Shown here in pieces: positions 1-9,874 of a stretch of DNA of 64,000 nt. The stretch's first letter is position 1, and each line of letters starts with the position of its first letter. The position numbers were made by a program, and so were the translations under genes. The stretch is from an uncultured Planctomycetaceae bacterium (GTDB lineage: Bacteria > Planctomycetota > Planctomycetia > Planctomycetales > Planctomycetaceae): NCBI GenBank assembly GCA_943787265.1, contig CALSLT010000039.1:1-64000 (forward strand), read 5' to 3'. The notes under the pieces are model-generated. The model was not told the origin of the DNA, did not search any database, and saw only the letters and a list, made by a program, of their open reading frames with translations.

Positions 1-16
1 CGCAAACCGGATGCAT

Positions 17-97
17 GAAGCAAATCAAGAGTGAATCACTCTGATGACGCTCAGCGAGTAGATTCCACGGTTCTGGTGAATCAAATTGTTACCTGCT
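17..97 (+). repeat. Degenerate copy of an 81-nt dispersed repeat
   Basis: This stretch aligns without gaps to the minus strand of 59719-59799, with 59 of 81 positions identical by hand count; the last 19 bases are identical. In the other copy the sequence reads as an open N-terminus starting MTALDELIPMAG; here the same frame is interrupted by two stop codons, so this copy is decayed. The rest of 1-383 holds no gene that I can support. Confidence 0.55.
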
Positions 98-383
98 CCG
101 GTGTGCCGGACCTCCGCGTTGAACGCGAATCCTTGAAGCTGCCCGGGGTTGTCGACCGGGGAACTTCGAGTACACGCGAGTCACTCCGTCACGTCTTTCG
201 TGAGAATTCTCGTTTACGTCGGCCTGTCCGCGGAACGTCTCGAGTTTCGTCCTGGTGGGATGGACTGCCGGCTCGAGAATTCCGAACCGCTTTCACAAGA
301 CGTCCTTGACGCGGTGGGCGTTTTGGTCGTCGCGGAATTCGATCGCGAAGTCATTCGCGCTCTGGATGAGGAGCACGGCGTTG

Positions 384-1931
384 CTATTCGGCAATTTGCG
401 GTGGAAGAGGCAGCACATCGCTCTTGTCGATTGCTTTGATGCGATCGATTTCACCCCGAAGCTGGTTGACGACTTCCGGATGGAGTTCCCAGAGATCATT
501 CTTCTCGTAGGGGTCCTGGGCAATGTTGTAGAGTTGGCCGATGGACGGATCGTCCGGAGGCGTTCCTTTTGGAAGCTGGCCACCGTAGGCGGTACTCGGG
601 TGCCCGCCAGTCCATTTCGTGCCGAACACGGCTTTCCAGCTGTCGTGCCGAAGCGTTAGGAATCCGAGATAGGAAGCGGTTACCAGGGCCGGGCGTTGGT
701 TGATCTGCTCTTTCTGCTGAAGCAAGACCGGCAATTGGTTGAAACTGTCGGGCCCCGCTCCCTCCGGAAGTGGTTTGTCGCACAATGCAGCAAAGGTAGC
801 GAGCATGTCTGTCAGGCCGATCAGATGGTCGCTGGTGACTCCAGCCGGAATGTGTCCAGGCCAGCGCGCGATGAACGGTACGCGCGTGCCGCCGTCCCAG
901 ACATTTGTCTTCAGGCCGCGATACGGTCCCGTTGGCTGGTGACCTTTCCGCCTGGCGACTGGGCTGTTGATCGGTCCGTTGTCGGTTGTGAAGATCACCA
1001 GCGTGTTGTCGCTGAGTTTCATTCGATCGAGCGCCGCGAGGATTCGGCCAACACTTTGGTTGGCCCAAAGTATCTTGTCCTCGCGTTTGGTCATTGCCGT
1101 CTTTCCCGTGAAACGCTGCGGCACTTCCACTGCTCCGTGTATCGCATTGAGTGGCAGGTAGACGAAGAACGGGCGATCGGCGTGCTGCTTCTCATGTGTT
1201 TCCATGAAGCCAATTGCCTTCGCAACATAAATGTCGTCGACCTTGTCGCGAGCGCAGGCAGGGTCACGCATGATGCCTTTCCTGTCTGGCATGGGGTTGC
1301 CAACGACTCGGTCATCCTGAATGAAGAACGGCAGGCGGTTGCAGTTCGATGCGGTACCGAAGTAGGTGTCGAATCCGATATCGCTCGGGCCGTTCCTGAA
1401 CGGCTTTGTATGGTCGATTCCTTTCGTAACTTCAGCGGCTTCTTTGGGGTCTCTGGTTTCCCAGTGCGACCGCCACTTCGCAGGGTCGCCCTGGACCGGA
1501 GTCCAATCCAAACCGAGGTGCCACTTTCCAAAACCGCCGGTTCGATATCCCTGAGACTTCAGATAAGAAGCCAGCGTCGTCCGCCCCTTAGTAATCAATG
1601 CCGGGGCGTAATAAGGGAGGACTTTCTCCTTCAGGTATGAACGCCATGGGTAGCGTCCGGTGAGCAAGCCGTAGCGCGTGGGAGTACAAACCGACGATGG
1701 AGTGTGCGCGTTCGTAAACCGAATTCCTTCGGCGGCGATTCGGTCGATGTTGGGTGTCTTGATGGGCGAATCCGGATTATTGCAACTGGCGTCGCCCCAT
1801 CCGAAGTCATCGGCAAGAATGATCACGATGTTCGGCTCTTGGCAGTTGCTTTCCTTTGCGACGGCATGCTCACAACACCACGATGAAGTAGCGGTGAACG
1901 CCAACGCAAGCAGCAGTGCGCTAACTCTCAT
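384..1931 (-). CDS. Secreted arylsulfatase (S1 family)
   Basis: A 515-residue formylglycine-dependent sulfatase that would hydrolyse sulfate esters on glycans in the periplasm or outside the cell. The start at 1931 gives a signal peptide (MRVSALLLALAFTATSSWC...); a longer upstream reading frame exists but lacks a leader. The metal-binding DD is at residues 41-42, the formylglycine motif C-T-P-T-R at 82-86, and GKWHLG follows. The C-terminus carries the usual substrate-loop sequence GGTRVPFIARWPG and a final 'LYNIAQDPYEKNDL' segment. It lies 38 bp downstream of the broken end of the giant fusion gene, so the two are probably co-transcribed. Substrate cannot be read from the sequence. Confidence 0.9.
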   Translation of the reverse strand: MRVSALLLALAFTATSSWCCEHAVAKESNCQEPNIVIILADDFGWGDASCNNPDSPIKTPNIDRIAAEGIRFTNAHTPSSVCTPTRYGLLTGRYPWRSYLKEKVLPYYAPALITKGRTTLASYLKSQGYRTGGFGKWHLGLDWTPVQGDPAKWRSHWETRDPKEAAEVTKGIDHTKPFRNGPSDIGFDTYFGTASNCNRLPFFIQDDRVVGNPMPDRKGIMRDPACARDKVDDIYVAKAIGFMETHEKQHADRPFFVYLPLNAIHGAVEVPQRFTGKTAMTKREDKILWANQSVGRILAALDRMKLSDNTLVIFTTDNGPINSPVARRKGHQPTGPYRGLKTNVWDGGTRVPFIARWPGHIPAGVTSDHLIGLTDMLATFAALCDKPLPEGAGPDSFNQLPVLLQQKEQINQRPALVTASYLGFLTLRHDSWKAVFGTKWTGGHPSTAYGGQLPKGTPPDDPSIGQLYNIAQDPYEKNDLWELHPEVVNQLRGEIDRIKAIDKSDVLPLPPQIAE

Positions 1932-1968
1932 ATTCCGTTCCGTTGCAGTTCTTCGTACTGAAATCGTT

Positions 1969-2350
1969 CTATTCCTTCCCGGGTCGAGCGGCTTTACGCC
2001 GAGCCTTCCGCTGCAATACTCGGATGCATCTCGGCGCGCCAATCGCATTGAACAGATCGGCCCAGTTCGCGAACGACCTCGGGATGCTTCGCCGCGACAT
2101 GTCGTGTTGTTCGCCAACGTCAGATGCAAGGTCGTACAACTGCCAGGCGGGAGGACGACTCTTCGAGTGCGATATCCTCATTCAACCTGACGAGTTTCCA
2201 ATTGTCTTTCCGTATAGCGCAGTTGTGTTGCCCTGGTCGCGGCTTGTAAAGACCGCCGTCACGCGTGGCGAGTCGACTGCGGTTTTGCCAACACAGCCAG
2301 TCATGTGGCTCTCCCGTCTCCTCGCCTGTCAGGTAAGGCAGCAAGTTCAA
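1969..2350 (-). pseudogene. Frameshifted C-terminus of sulfatase 2 of the giant fusion
   Basis: After the giant frame leaves register, the true sulfatase ending continues in two other frames. Frame two (from about 2340) reads NLLPYLTGEETGEPHDWLCW and then NWKLVRLNED. Frame three (from about 2170) reads PPAWQLYDLASDVGEQHD, ending at 1969. Two indels of the same sign, near 2340 and 2170, are needed to join them, so they do not compensate for each other. The giant protein therefore loses the last roughly 120 residues of its terminal sulfatase unless the indels are sequence errors. Confidence 0.8.
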
Positions 2351-5300
2351 CGCTGTCGAACCCCTGCGCCGGCATTTTGAGGCCTGCCGCAGAGACCACC
2401 GTTCGATAGACGTCTGTGCTCGACACCATTTTTCTATAGACCGAGCCAGCCTTAAGACGTCCCGGCCATCGCATGATCATCGGCACGCGGATTCCACCTT
2501 CAAAGACGTCGAACTTGTGGCCGCGGAAGGGACTGTTATTTGCATAGTTGCGTGAATGATCGGGGTATTGCTCCGTACTGCCGCCACCGCCATTGTCGTT
2601 GAGAAAAATGACGATCGTATTGTCGGCGATCTTCTGCTTATCCAACTCGTCGAGCACTCGGCCCACCGCGCGGTCCATGGCACGCTGCATTCCCGCATAG
2701 ATACGACGGTTTGGATCCTCGATCGTCTCGGCAAACGGTGCGATATCTTCGTCCAGAGCATGCAACGGCGCGTGGACTGCGTTGAAAGCCAGGTACAGAA
2801 AGAATGGCCGCCTGGCATTTCGCTCGATGAAAGCAGACGCCTCCTTCCCCCAGAGATCGGTCAGGTATAGGGGCGATTCCTCGATCTCTTCCTGTCGTAC
2901 GATCTTTGCGCCAGCCCAGAACGACGAGCCGCCGCCAGTAATCGCGACGCACTCATCGAACCCGCGTGTCAGCGGGCCTGGCAGTTGCCAGTCGTCTACG
3001 CCGTTACCTGACAGGTGCCATTTTCCGATCAGGCCGGTCCTGTATCCGTTCTGTTGAAACGGCCTCGGCATGACGGTTGCGCGTAAGGCCAGTCTCTGCT
3101 GGCTTGGCGAATTGAAATTTCCGTAAACGCCGAAGCGCTGCTGATAACATCCGCTCATCAACCCCATTCGTGAGGCTACGCAGATCGGGGCTGTCACGTA
3201 GGCGTCGGTGAATTGCACTCCTTCGTCGCACAATCGGTTTAACGCGGGCGTGGGGATATTCAATTTGCCGAACCGCTCGGCGTCGGCATAGCCCATATCG
3301 TCAGCCAGAACGAGAACGATGTTGGGACGGGTCGGGTTCGCAGACGCTGCACCAGTGGCAGGCTCGGGCGATGTGGCTTCAGGCGGACGGACTTTTGCGT
3401 CGCGTGACAGTTCCCTGAGGCGGATGTTTCGGAAGGCGACCTTGCAGCCTTTGCCGTGATCCTGGAGGGCGATCACACCCTTTCTACGCGACATCCGCTT
3501 GTCATCGTCACTGACTTTGGAGAAGACCACGCCGTTGATCTTCTGGGTGAGTGTGTTGCCCTCGGTGATGATTTCCATGCTGTTCCAGGCTTCCTGCCGA
3601 AAGTGTGCGACGATCTCCTCTTTCTCTTCGACCTGCCTGACAGACTTTTTTCCATCGGCCGTGATCACGACTTCCTGACCCGCAGTCGCCATGAAGAAAC
3701 GCGCCTCGTGGGAGGGGTCGTCCTTCGCAAGCAGCGAGTGGTGCCAGAGGCCCATCTTGTCCCGTGGAGCGACCTCGACCTGGTACCCGAAGACCTGGTG
3801 GTCTCCCAAGTCATCGCTGCGAACCTGAACTCCGGAATTGCCAGCTTCGTATTTGAAATCGAGACGAAGAATAAAGTCAGAAGGAGTACCCCCGCGCCAG
3901 ATGATCCAGTTTCGTGTCTTTTCTACTCCGGTGCAGGAAATCGCACCGTCGACAACTTTCCACGCGCCCTTCCGGTGGTCCCACTGGTCGAGATTCTTCC
4001 CGTTGAAAATCGGGGTGAATCCCGCCTCGTCGTCTGCTGCCTCTTCCTTCTTATCAGGATCGGCGGAGAAACCGCCCGCACCCGGAGCAAAGTCCCAGGG
4101 AATCGTCTCCGCACCGAATTGATCCAGGAAGGCTCCGGAGGAGAACGCGAGGAAGAAACTTTGATCGCCCGGCTGGTTGCGGTGCTTCGCGTAGAGTTCC
4201 TTCATTCGGGGAAGCAGTGGTTCTGCTTTCGGTCCCAATAACTCAATCGCGCGGCAAGCACGCAGGGCGCTCCACCAGTCGCGGAGTGCGGTGTCCTCAA
4301 TGAGGCTTTGGAGGGCGCGGTCGCGATATTGCTTTGAGGTTTCGGCAAGCCACGAGGCGGCTTCAATTCGAACATCGGCTGCGGTGTCAGTGAGGTGGCC
4401 AGCGGCCACATCGTGGAGTGCGGAATCGTCGGCAAACTCGACTCTCATGCCAACCAGCGCCCAGTAGCGATCCGCGGCATTCGGGCTCTTTATGGATGTA
4501 ACAAGAGCGTCCCGATCTTTTTCCCCCACCGCATCGGCGGCTGTCCAAGCGGCATCGAGATCGGGAGCGTGCTTGGTCTTGCCTTCCAGGATGTCGCGGA
4601 TCGGAGCGTTCTGCTCGCGAACGTGGTCGCGCATCACGGACTCCGGAAGAGCGCCAACGTCCCGAATCTCTCGGCGGGTTTTGGCGTAGGCTTCGCGAAG
4701 ACGTTTAAGCGCGGCCTGTTGACCGGTGTTGAGTTCATCGTCGAGGAGGTTGACGATGTTATCGGGATCGGCGATGCAGTCGTAGAATTCTTCGACCGGC
4801 TTACCAGGTCCGGCATAGGCCCGCTGTGCAGCGGTGAGCGCGGCGAGATCGGTTTTCGCCGCACGGGTGATATCGTTCCTGATCTCGCCCAGATCGGAGA
4901 AGACGCTGGGCTGGTTGTAGGACAAATGCGGCATGTAGTTTCGGACATAGAGAAACTGCTTGTCTCGCACGGATCGCGCCGTCTCCATGACCTCGTCGAC
5001 TCGATCCCGCGTGCCGTAGACCGTCTCTCGCTGGGTTTCCGAATCAGGGCCCAGGAACGGGATGCCCTGCATGTAGTCAGGGATTGGTTGTCCGGTCAGG
5101 TTGAGAACTGTCGCTGGGAAATCGACGAAACTGACGAGGCGATCCACCCGTGTGCCGGGAGTAGCGGGAGCAAGGTGCTGATACTTGTCTGGGAAGCGAA
5201 CCATGAGAGCGACGCGCATTCCCGAATCGAGAAGCAGGCGCTTGTGCCGCGGCATACCGGACCCGTGGTCGGAGTAGAAGAACACGATCGTTTCGTCGAA

Positions 5301-8300
5301 GAGACCGTCCTCTTCCAACTCATTAAGAATGCGTCCAACATTCTGATCCATGACGGAGACGCAGTCGTAGAACCTCGCCATCGTCTTACGGATGACGGGG
5401 GTGTCCGGGTAGTAAGGCGGCAGCGGAACGTCGATCGGATTGCTGATCTGCTGCTCGAAAAGACGGGATTGAACGTGTTTCTGAAAAACAGGATAGGGCC
5501 AGACCATGGTGCGTGACTGATGTGTCGTCATGTCGTTGAACACCGAAAAGAACGGCTGGTCGGGCTTCCGATCTCTCCAATGTGCTTCGGCTGACGAAAG
5601 GTTCCACGACTCCTCAATGAGTCGCTTGTTTTCCTCGCAGTTGTAGTCGGTCTTGACGTTGTTCGACGTGTAGTAACCGGCCTCGCGTAGAAAGGACGGA
5701 AAGCCTTTCACCCCGGTCGGGATGTGGTTCGAGGACCGCATCTGGTTGGTCCCCATGCTGGCGTTGTACATCCCGGTGATGAGCGTAGATCGCGATGGCG
5801 AGCACACCGGCGACGCGGCAAAGGCGTTGGTATAAAGGATGCTCTCCTTCGAAAACGCGTCGAGGTTGGGCGTGCGGGCGAAGCTGTCTCCATAGCATCC
5901 GAGTGTGGGGCTCATGTCCTCGACAGTGATCCAGAGGATGTTTGGCGGACGTTCCGCTTTACCGGTTTGCGGCTTCGCCGCCGCTGCTTCGCGCTGAGCC
6001 CGCCTCTGCATCGCAGCGGCTTTGTCCTCAGCCCCCTTCTTCACAGGGAGGGGTCTCACCTTTTTCACAGTGTTCCATTCTTTGCCATCCCTAGAAACGA
6101 GAATGTCAAAGGAGATGGGGACTCGGAATTTGCCACCACCAATTCGGTCCCGGGACAAAACGACACGGTCAATCGTTGTTGGTGCAGGTAACCCGATCTG
6201 TGCCCAACCTGTCTTCATCGCCGGGATCCAACTGCGGGCGTTGCCGTACCTCCCGTCGTTGAGGAATTCAATTTGGTGCTTCTCTTCATGACCTTTCAGA
6301 AGTGAAGACGCCGTTGCCGTTGCTCCGTTGGAATGCAACGCAAGGTTCTTCGGCGAGTTGCCGGAAAAGATCTCGAGTTCGTCGATACAGGGTTGTCCTT
6401 TGGAACTCTCGAAGATGTCCACTCGCACATACTTCGCTTCGATCGGCACGAAGGAAAACGAGTTTGCCTTCCCTGAGACAACGTTTCGGCGAACGGTGAC
6501 TGCGGTGTCGACGGTTTCAGGAGCTCCTGAAACTGCGGGAGTTGGAGCCAATGATGGCGATGATTCAAGACTCCGGATTCTGATGTTTCGCAACCAGAAT
6601 GGCAGACCGTGATCCTGGAAGCCGATGAATCCCTGCTTCGGCTTCGTCGTTAATTGTGGGGCCGACAGACTGACATTGTTGACGAGCACACCGTTGAGCC
6701 TGACGGTGACTTCCCCACTTACGCTGGTCACGCTCATGTGATTCCACTCGCCAGCGGGCTTCGTCGCATTGGCCCTCGGAGCGACTTTCGGAAGGATGCC
6801 GCCGGTTACGCCGTGAGCGTCGAGCTTCTTCTCTGCAGCGGAATCAATAATCTGCACTTCGATCACGGTTCCGACGGCCTGCTGGCGATCGGTGACGTTG
6901 AAGTACAACCCCCCGTTGCCGCCTTCCTCATGCTTGTATTCAAATTCGCATTGAAAATCTTTGTATTCGTTCTTCAGCCATAGGTAGTCACCATATCGTT
7001 TCCAATCGGTTTCGCCTTCACGCGGTTGCAGATGGACGACACCGTCTTCCTTCAGCGACCAGTTGCCGGTTGTCTCGAAGTGTCCTTTTAAATCGCCGTC
7101 AGCAAGCAGGTCGATGAAGTTTTCCGCCGCTGCCGCGCCTTTGGTCTTCAGAGTCATCAGATAACGAACAATGTGCTTCAGATCGTCGGGACCTTTGATC
7201 AAACCGACCGGCATCAGTGACGTCTTGCTGGGCGCTTTCGCTTCGATGTGCGATTTTTCGACCGCCTTCAAACTGCCGTCCATCATCTGCAGGATGATGC
7301 GGTTTTCGTCTTCGCCTGACAGGAATCCGAGCAGCACCTTTCCGTCGTCCTGAATGATCGACCACGCCTGGAAGTTCGGCGAGACATCTTTGCTCGGCGC
7401 TGCAACGGACTGAGCCAGGTACTGCGGAGTAAAACGTTTCGCAACGCCCGCCAGTGAAGGCCCGATGACGCCGCCGCCAAATCCAGAATCGTGACACGCG
7501 ATGCAACGCTTCTTAAACAGCGCCGCACCGGTTTTTGCGTCTCCCGTCCTCCATGCCTTCGTCCAGTCGATCGCCTGGTATTCCGGCGGCATCTCCTTGT
7601 TGGCCGATAGTTTGGCGCCTTTCGCGATGTCAGCTTTGATGGATCGTGTTTGAGCCAGCCCCGGGATTCTTCCCGCGAGGTCGTCCATCCCGAGCGTGTT
7701 TGCGAAGACGGCCGCCGTCTTGCGATGAGCGTCATCGGTATCGTAAATGGCCTGCGTGATCATGCGCTTGATCACTCCGAATTGCGGCGCTTCTGGATCA
7801 GCCGCAGCTGTCTGCTTCCACCAGTCCATCATGGGCAGACCGCCGACTTTGAACCCGTGCTTCCTGGCTTCTGTTTCGACATTCGACTCTGGATCGTCCA
7901 CATAGCCAAAACCGTTAAGCATCTTCGCAGCGGGGGCGCTGATGTTGACTCCGTCGGGAATCGCGCCGTTCTCGACCGTGTCGTTCCACTTCCACATCGC
8001 TGCAGCCAGCGTCACTCGCCGCGACGGCAGATCGCCCGCATTGAACTGCTTCTTGAGGTCGAGCCACCCGGTGTTTCTTCCGATCCAACGCTGGGCTGCC
8101 TGGCGAACAAGACTGTCGCTGCTCAAAGCCAGATCATTGATGGATTCGCGCAGCTCTGCGCCGTCGGCCGCGCGAAGGCCAGCAAGTTGCGCGACAGGCG
8201 ACTCATGTGTAAGCAGCAACTTGATCTGCGATTCGCTCAACTGATGAAACCGACGCAGTATGTGGGCAGCCGTACTGACCGTTCGCCCGTCGGCCGACGA

Positions 8301-9692
8301 CAACGCGCCGGTCAGAGCTGCGACAACGCGTTCGTCATTATTCCGGCTTGCAAGCCATGCCAGGGAGTGCCACGCCGGACTGCCAGCTTTGGCTTTCAAA
8401 AACCGCTCCCGTACAAGGTCGTCGCGACTCATTCCCCGTGAAATGATTTCCCGATGAGCGTTGAATCGTCGCTTCCACGAGGGCGATTCAACTTCGTCCA
8501 GGAGCGCGCTGGTGTTTGCTGTGGACGGATCATATGCGTGAGGCTTCAAAGGACGCTTCGGATTCGAAATCACAACGAGATCAGTCTGCTTCACCGGCGA
8601 CGCCTCATTGCGTTCCATGAAGCAGACGCTCGCGAACAGCCGGCCATCGTTGCCCGTGAAGACGGCCACCGGTCGCGCTGTCCCTTTCCCGACAAGCAAC
8701 GTCTTCTGGCTGCTCGCGAACGACGCGCCGCGAGGTTTCAAAGGAAACTGCCCCAGCTCTCGACTGCCCCATCGGGCGACGACAAGCGACCGTTTATAAG
8801 AGCCGCCAAGGTGATCTTCGTTGTAGTAACACGTACCGAACGGAACAAATCGCCCTAGGGCGGGATCAATGGTTTGGATCAGGTCATTGCGATAAGGCTC
8901 TTTGGCCTGCAGCCACCCGCGCGACCACTGGTAATGCGACCCTTCGGTCACATGAGTCAATCGGCCGAAGGTGTGAAGTGCGCTGCCTTCCTGATCGTTG
9001 TCGTTGCCAAACAGATTCCAGTACTCGTCGAAGTCCAGATCGCAGATATTGCGAAAGCCCTGTGATATCGTCGTCAGTTCGTGCGACTTCGGGTCGTAGC
9101 GAACGACTCCGCCGACACCCGTCCACGGCAACTTCCTCGCGTCCGGGCCACTGAGAAATGTCCAGTGCCACACGTGCCCCGGATTCGTCCTGCTCCGAAA
9201 GGGGCCAGGCTGCGGATCGCCGAACGCGAGATACAGTCCCCCGTCCGGCCCCATCTTCATTCCATGAAAACCCTGATGGATGTGACCAAGCGGAATGCCC
9301 CAGACCAGACGTTCGAATGTCACGTTGTCTGGATCGCGAATCACATTCGGCAATCGATAAAGCGCCGTGACTGTCAACAGGTAAAGGTCATCACCCGCCA
9401 CCTGCAGTGAATACGCCCACTTGTGCTCGGGCAGCGTCGCGATCGTCTTCCGCGTTTTGAAACCGCCTTCACCATCAGCCTCAAACAGGTACACCGCATC
9501 ACGGCCACCAACATAAAGGTTGCCGCGCGGGTCCATGTCCATGCTGATGTAGAAGGCTTCGGGATCCGAGTGGATCAAATCCAGGTCGAGCCCATCGCCA
9601 ACACAGCGATAGCTGTCCTGACCAAATGCGATGCCGCATGACGTCAGAACGGCAAGGCAAATGAATAGGCTCTTGAGTGTCATTTTCAGCAT
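2301..9692 (-). CDS. Giant fusion: dehydrogenase propeller, cytochrome c, DUF1080, F5/8-like, sulfatase, HEAT, DUF1080, sulfatase
   Basis: One uninterrupted frame of 2463 codons. Approximate order from the start at 9692: signal peptide (1-25); PVC-type sorbosone-dehydrogenase-like beta-propeller (30-420); HEAT-like helices (430-700); cytochrome c with CIACH near residue 730; DUF1080/3-keto-disaccharide hydrolase-type fold (860-1040); discoidin-like domain (1065-1210); a basic Ala/Arg-rich linker; sulfatase 1 with C-S-P-S-R near 1296 (1240-1700); HEAT repeats (1720-1860); second DUF1080 (1890-2090); Pro/Ala-rich linker; sulfatase 2 with C-V-A-S-R near 2171. Only the first module has a signal peptide, which fits export as one polypeptide. 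The frame could open at 9821, but 9692 or 9683 precede the leader. Sulfatase 2 runs out of frame at about 2340. An alternative is that separate ancestral genes were joined by deletions and the product is processed. Confidence 0.85.
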   Translation of the reverse strand: MLKMTLKSLFICLAVLTSCGIAFGQDSYRCVGDGLDLDLIHSDPEAFYISMDMDPRGNLYVGGRDAVYLFEADGEGGFKTRKTIATLPEHKWAYSLQVAGDDLYLLTVTALYRLPNVIRDPDNVTFERLVWGIPLGHIHQGFHGMKMGPDGGLYLAFGDPQPGPFRSRTNPGHVWHWTFLSGPDARKLPWTGVGGVVRYDPKSHELTTISQGFRNICDLDFDEYWNLFGNDNDQEGSALHTFGRLTHVTEGSHYQWSRGWLQAKEPYRNDLIQTIDPALGRFVPFGTCYYNEDHLGGSYKRSLVVARWGSRELGQFPLKPRGASFASSQKTLLVGKGTARPVAVFTGNDGRLFASVCFMERNEASPVKQTDLVVISNPKRPLKPHAYDPSTANTSALLDEVESPSWKRRFNAHREIISRGMSRDDLVRERFLKAKAGSPAWHSLAWLASRNNDERVVAALTGALSSADGRTVSTAAHILRRFHQLSESQIKLLLTHESPVAQLAGLRAADGAELRESINDLALSSDSLVRQAAQRWIGRNTGWLDLKKQFNAGDLPSRRVTLAAAMWKWNDTVENGAIPDGVNISAPAAKMLNGFGYVDDPESNVETEARKHGFKVGGLPMMDWWKQTAAADPEAPQFGVIKRMITQAIYDTDDAHRKTAAVFANTLGMDDLAGRIPGLAQTRSIKADIAKGAKLSANKEMPPEYQAIDWTKAWRTGDAKTGAALFKKRCIACHDSGFGGGVIGPSLAGVAKRFTPQYLAQSVAAPSKDVSPNFQAWSIIQDDGKVLLGFLSGEDENRIILQMMDGSLKAVEKSHIEAKAPSKTSLMPVGLIKGPDDLKHIVRYLMTLKTKGAAAAENFIDLLADGDLKGHFETTGNWSLKEDGVVHLQPREGETDWKRYGDYLWLKNEYKDFQCEFEYKHEEGGNGGLYFNVTDRQQAVGTVIEVQIIDSAAEKKLDAHGVTGGILPKVAPRANATKPAGEWNHMSVTSVSGEVTVRLNGVLVNNVSLSAPQLTTKPKQGFIGFQDHGLPFWLRNIRIRSLESSPSLAPTPAVSGAPETVDTAVTVRRNVVSGKANSFSFVPIEAKYVRVDIFESSKGQPCIDELEIFSGNSPKNLALHSNGATATASSLLKGHEEKHQIEFLNDGRYGNARSWIPAMKTGWAQIGLPAPTTIDRVVLSRDRIGGGKFRVPISFDILVSRDGKEWNTVKKVRPLPVKKGAEDKAAAMQRRAQREAAAAKPQTGKAERPPNILWITVEDMSPTLGCYGDSFARTPNLDAFSKESILYTNAFAASPVCSPSRSTLITGMYNASMGTNQMRSSNHIPTGVKGFPSFLREAGYYTSNNVKTDYNCEENKRLIEESWNLSSAEAHWRDRKPDQPFFSVFNDMTTHQSRTMVWPYPVFQKHVQSRLFEQQISNPIDVPLPPYYPDTPVIRKTMARFYDCVSVMDQNVGRILNELEEDGLFDETIVFFYSDHGSGMPRHKRLLLDSGMRVALMVRFPDKYQHLAPATPGTRVDRLVSFVDFPATVLNLTGQPIPDYMQGIPFLGPDSETQRETVYGTRDRVDEVMETARSVRDKQFLYVRNYMPHLSYNQPSVFSDLGEIRNDITRAAKTDLAALTAAQRAYAGPGKPVEEFYDCIADPDNIVNLLDDELNTGQQAALKRLREAYAKTRREIRDVGALPESVMRDHVREQNAPIRDILEGKTKHAPDLDAAWTAADAVGEKDRDALVTSIKSPNAADRYWALVGMRVEFADDSALHDVAAGHLTDTAADVRIEAASWLAETSKQYRDRALQSLIEDTALRDWWSALRACRAIELLGPKAEPLLPRMKELYAKHRNQPGDQSFFLAFSSGAFLDQFGAETIPWDFAPGAGGFSADPDKKEEAADDEAGFTPIFNGKNLDQWDHRKGAWKVVDGAISCTGVEKTRNWIIWRGGTPSDFILRLDFKYEAGNSGVQVRSDDLGDHQVFGYQVEVAPRDKMGLWHHSLLAKDDPSHEARFFMATAGQEVVITADGKKSVRQVEEKEEIVAHFRQEAWNSMEIITEGNTLTQKINGVVFSKVSDDDKRMSRRKGVIALQDHGKGCKVAFRNIRLRELSRDAKVRPPEATSPEPATGAASANPTRPNIVLVLADDMGYADAERFGKLNIPTPALNRLCDEGVQFTDAYVTAPICVASRMGLMSGCYQQRFGVYGNFNSPSQQRLALRATVMPRPFQQNGYRTGLIGKWHLSGNGVDDWQLPGPLTRGFDECVAITGGGSSFWAGAKIVRQEEIEESPLYLTDLWGKEASAFIERNARRPFFLYLAFNAVHAPLHALDEDIAPFAETIEDPNRRIYAGMQRAMDRAVGRVLDELDKQKIADNTIVIFLNDNGGGGSTEQYPDHSRNYANNSPFRGHKFDVFEGGIRVPMIMRWPGRLKAGSVYRKMVSSTDVYRTVVSAAGLKMPAQGFDSVELAALPDRRGDGRAT

Positions 9693-9874
9693 GCTCGTCG
9701 GGATAGTTGTTACGCGTCGTCTGCCACGAAAGGGCCGGACCTTGAGACAGTTGTAACCGGCGAAGTCAGATTCTGCGGCCAAGTCGACCGGTACGGTGAG
9801 TAATCGACTCAGATACTTCATTGTTTCGTGGTCCCTTGCGATTGCCCAGTTGGGATGGACACCTGAATTAGTTT

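Noticed and set aside
696..1640. Long open frame on the plus strand opposite the first sulfatase
   Set aside because: It is antisense to a convincing sulfatase and its protein has no recognisable domain or leader; GC-rich codon use produces such shadows.
3456..5516. Two long plus-strand frames (3456-4241 and 4395-5516) opposite the giant fusion
   Set aside because: They mirror the codon structure of the fusion gene and show no domain features.
9693..9821. Upstream extension of the giant gene to the ATG at 9821
   Set aside because: The extra 43 residues lack a leader, while a signal peptide starts right after the ATG at 9692.
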